DNA from: UBA8752 sp042095055
Lineage (GTDB): Bacteria > Bacteroidota > Bacteroidia > Flavobacteriales_D > Sanyastnellaceae
DNA: 5,799 bases
Assembly (NCBI GenBank): GCA_042095055.1
Contig: JBELBZ010000072.1
Coordinates: 1-5,799 of the forward strand
Direction of reading: 5' to 3'
Part shown: piece after piece, positions 5,707-5,799 of the stretch
How positions within the stretch are numbered: the stretch's first letter is position 1
How the letters are laid out: every line of letters begins with the position of its first letter
Program-made: the position numbers and the translations under genes
Notes under the pieces: model-generated
What the model was told of the DNA's origin: nothing
Seen by the model: only the letters and a program-made list of their open reading frames with translations
The model's database searches: none

Positions 5707-5799
5707 GGCTTTGGGGCTTTCCTTTTTAACGCTAAAACGGCCGTCATCATTGTCTTTTTGGGCAATAAAGCCGGTGATTTTGTCGTCTTGAATTCAAAC
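5707..5799 (-). other. upstream region of gene 6, open in frame but without a start codon
   Basis: Read on the minus strand, the frame of gene 6 stays open from the ATG back to a TGA at 5796-5794. It would encode about 29 residues (ITGFIAQKDNDDGRF and so on) but contains no ATG, GTG or TTG, only ATT and ATC. The stretch is A-rich just before the gene, as Bacteroidota leaders often are. A ten-base palindrome TTGAATTCAA lies at 5788-5797. I find no TAnnTTTG promoter match. Confidence 0.3.

Overview
The window looks like ordinary chromosome from a fairly GC-rich member of the Bacteroidota. The main evidence is the sigma-70 gene: it is short (287 residues), lacks region 1.1, and begins MKQL and ends in a short VYL tail, which is the layout of Bacteroidota RpoD-type proteins. 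Gene starts also lack convincing Shine-Dalgarno sequences, and two promoters carry a TTTG element resembling the Bacteroidota -7 box. A finer assignment (for example Flavobacteriales) is a guess. I see no tRNA, rRNA, insertion sequence, integrase or CRISPR array.

Layout. Positions 1-123 are a repeat-rich leader. Genes 1 to 5 are on the + strand. Gene 1 (124-738) encodes a cytoplasmic von Willebrand factor A (vWA) protein with an intact metal site. Gene 2 (791-1888, TTG start) encodes a two-part protein with a central His/Cys cluster and a C-terminal winged-helix-like domain. A structured 123-base gap with two hairpins follows. Gene 3 (2012-2875, TTG start) encodes a sigma-70 protein that looks like a diverged paralogue of the housekeeping sigma. 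Gene 4 (2953-3891) encodes two gamma-glutamylcyclotransferase-fold domains in one chain, each keeping its catalytic glutamate. Gene 5 (3987-4760) encodes an exported protein of unknown function. Gene 6 (4786-5706, minus strand) converges on gene 5 with a 25-base gap and encodes an acidic protein I do not recognise.

The most interesting signal is regulatory. Upstream of gene 1 and of gene 4, nearly 3 kb apart, the same two elements occur: a palindrome GTCAAG(G/C)TTGAC and an AA(C/G)TTTGTCT box. The spacing is identical (52 bases from first to last base), while the sequence between them is unrelated. This looks like one regulator controlling both the vWA and cyclotransferase genes. It also shows that gene 4 cannot start at the most upstream ATG (2911).

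How the genes work together is inference. Genes 1 and 2 are adjacent and could form a small signalling or regulatory unit (a metal-dependent adhesion-type vWA protein plus a DNA-binding-like protein), and the sigma paralogue follows directly. No established pathway links all six genes, and I do not claim a defence or other named system.
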